Position numbers and translations under genes: made by a program. The notes under the pieces are model-generated. The model saw only the letters and a list, made by a program, of their open reading frames with translations, was not told the origin of the DNA and ran no database searches. Shown here piece after piece: positions 6,011 to 9,161 of a stretch of 9,161 bases of DNA. Every line of letters starts with the position of its first letter. The stretch's first letter is position 1. Origin of the DNA: UBA1081 sp964495345 (GTDB taxonomy: Bacteria > Bacillota > Clostridia > Oscillospirales > Acutalibacteraceae). The stretch is taken from positions 1-9,161 of the forward strand of contig CAZBVV010000072.1 of assembly GCA_964495345.1 (NCBI GenBank), read 5' to 3'.

Positions 6011-7285
6011 ATGTCTATAATTCTTGCGGAGTCTGTTGCAGTTGCAAAAAGCAAGCTCACAAAAGGCTTTAACGGTGACAGTCTTAATCTTGACGGTCGA
6101 GTTGTGCCTATTGACGGTGCAAACAAAGGATTTAAAGCGGCAGGCAGCGTAAAACCTCCTTACTCAGCAGTTGTCAGTTCATCAAACCGCAAAGGTTTTG
6201 CAAACGGTGCTGTCAGTGCTTTTAACGATTATGTAAAAAATATAAGCGAAAACATCAATAAGTCACAGCAGATGTTTTATACATACTTTGACGATATGAA
6301 TGCAGTAGCCGAAAAGTGCGAAATTCCCGACAGTACACTTTCCATCGGTGCCGTTACCATATGTCCTGATTGCGTTATTGCGGCAAAAACAGGCGGAACG
6401 CATCTTCTGCGTTATTCCGGCGGTGAGCTGTTTGAGGTTGCAATCTCTGAGAATGAAAACGGCAAAGGCTATCAGCTTATTGACACCGTTGCTGACGGTG
6501 ATATCTTTGCACTCGTAAGTGATGAAGCTGCACGCAATCTTGATTACGATTCAATTCTTAACATATTCGCATCTGAAAAAGACCTTAAATCAATGGTCAG
6601 CGATTTCTTTTCTCTTCTCCCTGTTAATGATGGTAAAGACTGCACGGTTGTGCTTATCAAGCTCAGGGTAAAGGATATTGCTCCCGTTATTGCACCTGTT
6701 GTTGATGTAGCACAAGTTGCGGATAATGCCGTTGCTGATTCATCTGATGACGAACTTGAGGATTTTGCAACACAGGAAAAGAATAAGTTGGGTAAGAAAA
6801 AAATCGTAGGTATAATTCCGCTTATTGCTCTCGTTGCAGTTCTTGCTGCCGCAATAGGACTTTATGCCGCATCTCATTTCAATTTAGGCAATAACGATGA
6901 GAACCCCAGTGATTTGGTTGACACACCTGTTTTTGAAGAGGGAACAGACGGCGAAACCACTACGGAAGATGAATCAACCACCGAAGAAGATACTACTGCT
7001 GAAGAAGAAACCACTACCGAAGCTGAAACTACAACCGAGGCACCCGAAACCACAACACAAGCCCCGGCTACAACAACTCAGCCCACTGTAACAACAACAG
7101 AACCTCCCGTTACAACAACTCAGCCTCCCGTTACAACGACAGAGCCGCCCGTGACTACAACGGAACCTCCCGTTACAACAACCGAGCCGCCCGTAACTAC
7201 AACGGAGCCTCCCGTAACTACAACGGAGCGTCCTACACAGACCCCTCCCGATTGGTGGGATATTGACGAGCCTTATTACGGCTGA
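6011..7285 (+). CDS. Single-pass membrane protein with degenerate PP2C-like domain and Thr-rich tail
   Basis: 424 residues; I do not recognise a named family. Residues 1-220 follow the PP2C strand/helix order: NGDS (21-24) at the place of NEDS; YSAVVSSSNRKG (51-62) where PP2C has FAVADGMGG; IAAKTGGTHLLRYSGGEL (123-140) for VGDSRAYLLRDGEL; VADGDIFALVSDEA (160-173) for GDRLLLCSDGL; GKDCTVVLIKL (208-218) for RDNITVVVI. The bridging metal Asp of DGMGG is absent, so I infer a pseudophosphatase; D23, D171 and D210 remain. An acidic stretch, a basic patch (KNKLGKKK, 258-265 region) and a hydrophobic helix (about 265-287) predict the N-terminal part inside. The outer tail (288-424) is Glu/Thr/Pro-rich with six TTT(E/Q)PPV units and ends PPDWWDIDEPYYG. 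Tandem stops TGA TAA close the frame. It shares a strand and a 64-nt gap with the M23 peptidase. The PP2C link is from pattern only. Confidence 0.85.
   Translation: MSIILAESVAVAKSKLTKGFNGDSLNLDGRVVPIDGANKGFKAAGSVKPPYSAVVSSSNRKGFANGAVSAFNDYVKNISENINKSQQMFYTYFDDMNAVAEKCEIPDSTLSIGAVTICPDCVIAAKTGGTHLLRYSGGELFEVAISENENGKGYQLIDTVADGDIFALVSDEAARNLDYDSILNIFASEKDLKSMVSDFFSLLPVNDGKDCTVVLIKLRVKDIAPVIAPVVDVAQVADNAVADSSDDELEDFATQEKNKLGKKKIVGIIPLIALVAVLAAAIGLYAASHFNLGNNDENPSDLVDTPVFEEGTDGETTTEDESTTEEDTTAEEETTTEAETTTEAPETTTQAPATTTQPTVTTTEPPVTTTQPPVTTTEPPVTTTEPPVTTTEPPVTTTEPPVTTTERPTQTPPDWWDIDEPYYG
7091..7216 (+). repeat. Six in-frame 21-bp units encoding TTT(E/Q)PPV
   Basis: Residues 361-402 of the membrane protein are six consecutive 7-residue units, five TTTEPPV and one TTTQPPV, followed by a diverged TTTERPT. 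Codons vary between units (ACA/ACT/ACG/ACC, GAA/GAG, CCT/CCG, GTT/GTG/GTA) while the protein repeat is kept, which points to selection on the protein or old duplications. Such tails are typical extracellular spacers and possible O-glycosylation sites. Confidence 0.9.
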
Positions 7286-7297
7286 TAAGAAATTTTT

Positions 7298-7326
7298 TAA
7301 AGGCTTCGCCGTATGCGGGGCCTTTA
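7298..7326 (+). other. Intercistronic 12-bp hairpin between the membrane protein and peptidase genes
   Basis: TAAAGGCTTCGC and GCGGGGCCTTTA pair over 12 bp (two G-U pairs) around the loop CGTAT. It starts 13 bases after the stop codon and ends 10 bases before the AGGAG site of the next gene. No U-tract follows, so it is not a standard terminator; RNA processing, mRNA stability or partial attenuation are options. The 5' arm AAAGGCTTCGCC is the same string as in the core hairpins of the E1-E3 family read in E1 orientation. Confidence 0.6.
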
Positions 7327-7349
7327 GTTGACAGAAAGGAGAATGAAGA

Positions 7350-9122
7350 ATGAAAAACGGCAAGAAAAGCTACTTTTTTGACGATGCGGCAGAGAGTATA
7401 TCTATGCTCGGCGAAGGATATATCCGATATTTCAAAAAGTTTTTTCAGTTTGTTTTCGGCGTGGTGCGTCTTATTGTTCTTCGGGTTGTAATCATTCCTT
7501 ATTCTCTGTTGATTTATGCCAAAAAATTAATACTATCCCCGGTATCCACTCTTTATTACGAGGGAAAAAAGTTTTTTGCAGAGGTAAAAAGAGCAGTTCC
7601 GACTATCTCACGAAATTTCAGGGAAAAACCGTCACTTGGTATATCGAGCTTTTTCCGCTATGTGGGACGGGCTTTCAAAGTGCATGAAAAATTTACAAGA
7701 GCAGTCCTCAGTACGGTTATTCCGATTATTGCCGTTGCGGGCATCGTTTCATTCGCCCTTTCCATGCAGTCCGTAACTTTTGCATTGAGCGTTACGGTAA
7801 ACGGACAGTACGTGGGTACGGTGGAGGACGAAAACGCATACAAACAGGCTCAGACACAGGCAGAGCAGCGATTTTTACAGCTCGGTGAACAGCTTGAAAT
7901 TGCGTTGCCCGAATATACCGTGGCTCTTACTCTTAAAGGCAATATAGACGGCACGGAAACCGTGTGCAACAATATTATTTCCGCTGTATGCGAAAATACT
8001 GTAAGTGCTTGCGGAATATACGCCGACGGCGAGTTTATCTGTGCTGTGAAAAGTGAGGATACATTCAACCGTGTTTCAGCAGAGATTCTTAGTGCCTATG
8101 CTGAGGAATACGGCTACACGTCTGAGGACTGTACCGTTACATTTAATGAAAATATTACAACCGTTATAGGTCTTTATCCTCAGAACGAAAAAATCTGGAC
8201 AGCAGAGCAACTGAAAGATTATTTAAACGGTTGGTCGGCTGAAAAAATCGAGCATACGGTTGCCGAGGGAGAAGATATAAATTCCATTCTGGAAAAATAT
8301 AATATTACACAGGATGAATTACTTTCACTCAATAAGGACCTCAATACATCGTATATTCCCGAAGGCTCAACGCTTCTTGTGTCACAAGGTGAGCGTAACG
8401 TGAGCATAAAAGTAACCGTTACTTATACTGCCGTTGAAACGAGTGATTACAATACGGTCATACAGTACGATAATAACTTTTACGTAGGCACATCTATGAC
8501 TATCGTTGAGGGTAAGCAGGGCATAGACGTTGTTTCTTACACGGATACGTATGTGGATGGAGTTCTTGTTGATTCTGCAAGTGAGCTTGTGAGGTACAAC
8601 GCAAATGCACCTGTTAACGAGCTTGTAAAAATCGGTACTTTAGGCGTTCCCGTAGGTGATGATGATTCACCTGTTTCCCCAAGACTGCTAAGAGATCAAG
8701 GCGGTACGTTCATATGGCCTGCACCTGATAACTGTTTCTGGCTTTCTCAGGCGTACAACCCATCAAAGGGGCATTACGGCATTGATATCGTTTCGTCGGA
8801 TAACGGCTCATGTAAGGGCAGACCCATTGTTTCGGTTGCAGACGGCGTTGTGGTGCTTGCAACATACCATTGGAGCTGGGGATATTACGTAAGAGTTGAC
8901 CACGGTGACGGAGTCGTTACCGGCTACGCTCACGCACTAAAAGATTCATTCAAAGTCAATGTTGGCGATTATGTAAGAGCAGGTCAGCAGTTGTCGTCTA
9001 TCGGTACAACAGGTAATTCAACAGGCTATCATCTGCATTTTGAGGTGTGGCTTGACGGCACAAGAGTAAATCCCTTGCCCTATGTTTACAGTCAGTATAC
9101 AGGTGTTTCAGTAGGAAGATAG
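7350..9122 (+). CDS. Membrane-anchored LysM-G5-M23 peptidoglycan metallopeptidase
   Basis: Predicted cell-wall hydrolase, 590 residues, acting outside the membrane. A hydrophobic segment (about 34-58, interrupted by Arg) and a very basic stretch (59-117) precede a clear transmembrane helix (118-140). Two similar modules follow, at about 146-215 and 219-290, starting VTVNGQYVGTVEDENAY and GIYADGEFICAVKSEDTF. Then come a LysM-like region (302-346, HTVAEGEDINSILEKYNI to IPEGSTLLV), a G5-like domain (351-430, ending near PVNELVKIGT) and the C-terminal M23 domain (453-579). M23 zinc ligands are present: HYGID (His475, Asp479) and HLH (His561, His563), with YAH (His528) as active-site His, so the enzyme looks active as an endopeptidase. 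ATG 7350 has AGGAG 8 nt upstream. It is probably co-transcribed with the preceding membrane protein. The product resembles Clostridial and sporulation-type M23 proteins; a sporulation role is not shown here. Confidence 0.92.
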   Translation: MKNGKKSYFFDDAAESISMLGEGYIRYFKKFFQFVFGVVRLIVLRVVIIPYSLLIYAKKLILSPVSTLYYEGKKFFAEVKRAVPTISRNFREKPSLGISSFFRYVGRAFKVHEKFTRAVLSTVIPIIAVAGIVSFALSMQSVTFALSVTVNGQYVGTVEDENAYKQAQTQAEQRFLQLGEQLEIALPEYTVALTLKGNIDGTETVCNNIISAVCENTVSACGIYADGEFICAVKSEDTFNRVSAEILSAYAEEYGYTSEDCTVTFNENITTVIGLYPQNEKIWTAEQLKDYLNGWSAEKIEHTVAEGEDINSILEKYNITQDELLSLNKDLNTSYIPEGSTLLVSQGERNVSIKVTVTYTAVETSDYNTVIQYDNNFYVGTSMTIVEGKQGIDVVSYTDTYVDGVLVDSASELVRYNANAPVNELVKIGTLGVPVGDDDSPVSPRLLRDQGGTFIWPAPDNCFWLSQAYNPSKGHYGIDIVSSDNGSCKGRPIVSVADGVVVLATYHWSWGYYVRVDHGDGVVTGYAHALKDSFKVNVGDYVRAGQQLSSIGTTGNSTGYHLHFEVWLDGTRVNPLPYVYSQYTGVSVGR

Positions 9123-9161
9123 ACAATAATTCAGCGGAATATCAAAGTGATAATCGTAGGG

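Noticed and set aside
6974..7363. Minus-strand 129-codon Cys/Gly-rich frame
   Set aside because: Its Cys/Gly/Arg repeats are the mirror of the TTTEPPV repeat codons on the plus strand; it is an artefact of the repeat.
9123..9161. Start of another gene after the M23 peptidase
   Set aside because: Only 39 bases remain and no ribosome binding site with start codon is visible.

Overview
The window reads as a piece of the chromosome of a low-to-mid GC Gram-positive anaerobe, most likely a Clostridia member of the Ruminococcaceae/Oscillospiraceae type. The pointers are the valS-folC gene order, strong AGGAGG/AAGGTGAT ribosome binding sites, sigma-A style promoters, and a surface protein with a Thr/Pro/Glu tail (TTTEPPV repeats) of the kind common in Ruminococcus relatives. 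The taxonomic call is an inference from these traits.

Layout. Positions 1-2301 hold the 3' five-sixths of valS (valyl-tRNA synthetase), cut by the window start. It is followed by folC (2431-3705, folylpolyglutamate/dihydrofolate synthase). A small XRE-type repressor-like gene (4125-3880, minus strand) has its own promoter and rho-independent terminator. It is divergent from a pncB-type nicotinate phosphoribosyltransferase gene (4334-5782), which also has a clear promoter. A third promoter (5948-5976) drives a two-gene unit. The first gene (6011-7285) encodes an unnamed membrane protein: its cytoplasmic part looks like a PP2C phosphatase fold that has lost the bridging metal aspartate, followed by one transmembrane helix and an extracellular Thr-rich tail. 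The second (7350-9122) encodes a membrane-anchored LysM-G5-M23 peptidoglycan peptidase.

The most unusual structure is a family of three short intergenic palindromic elements, after valS (E1, about 2341-2422, inverted), folC (E2, 3704-3822) and pncB (E3, 5775-5939). E2 has a strictly symmetric plan: 12-bp terminal inverted repeat, 38-nt arm, 17-nt core hairpin, 38-nt arm, 12-bp terminal repeat. E3 follows the same plan with 48 extra nt in one arm. The core hairpins show compensatory changes between copies. In two cases the upstream gene's stop codon overlaps the element end. I do not recognise a named family; they look like MITE-like or other mobile palindromic units.

Functionally, the first half is housekeeping (translation, folate, NAD salvage). 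The last two genes form a plausible envelope module in which a membrane pseudophosphatase-like protein is co-transcribed with a cell-wall hydrolase. That link rests on gene order only.
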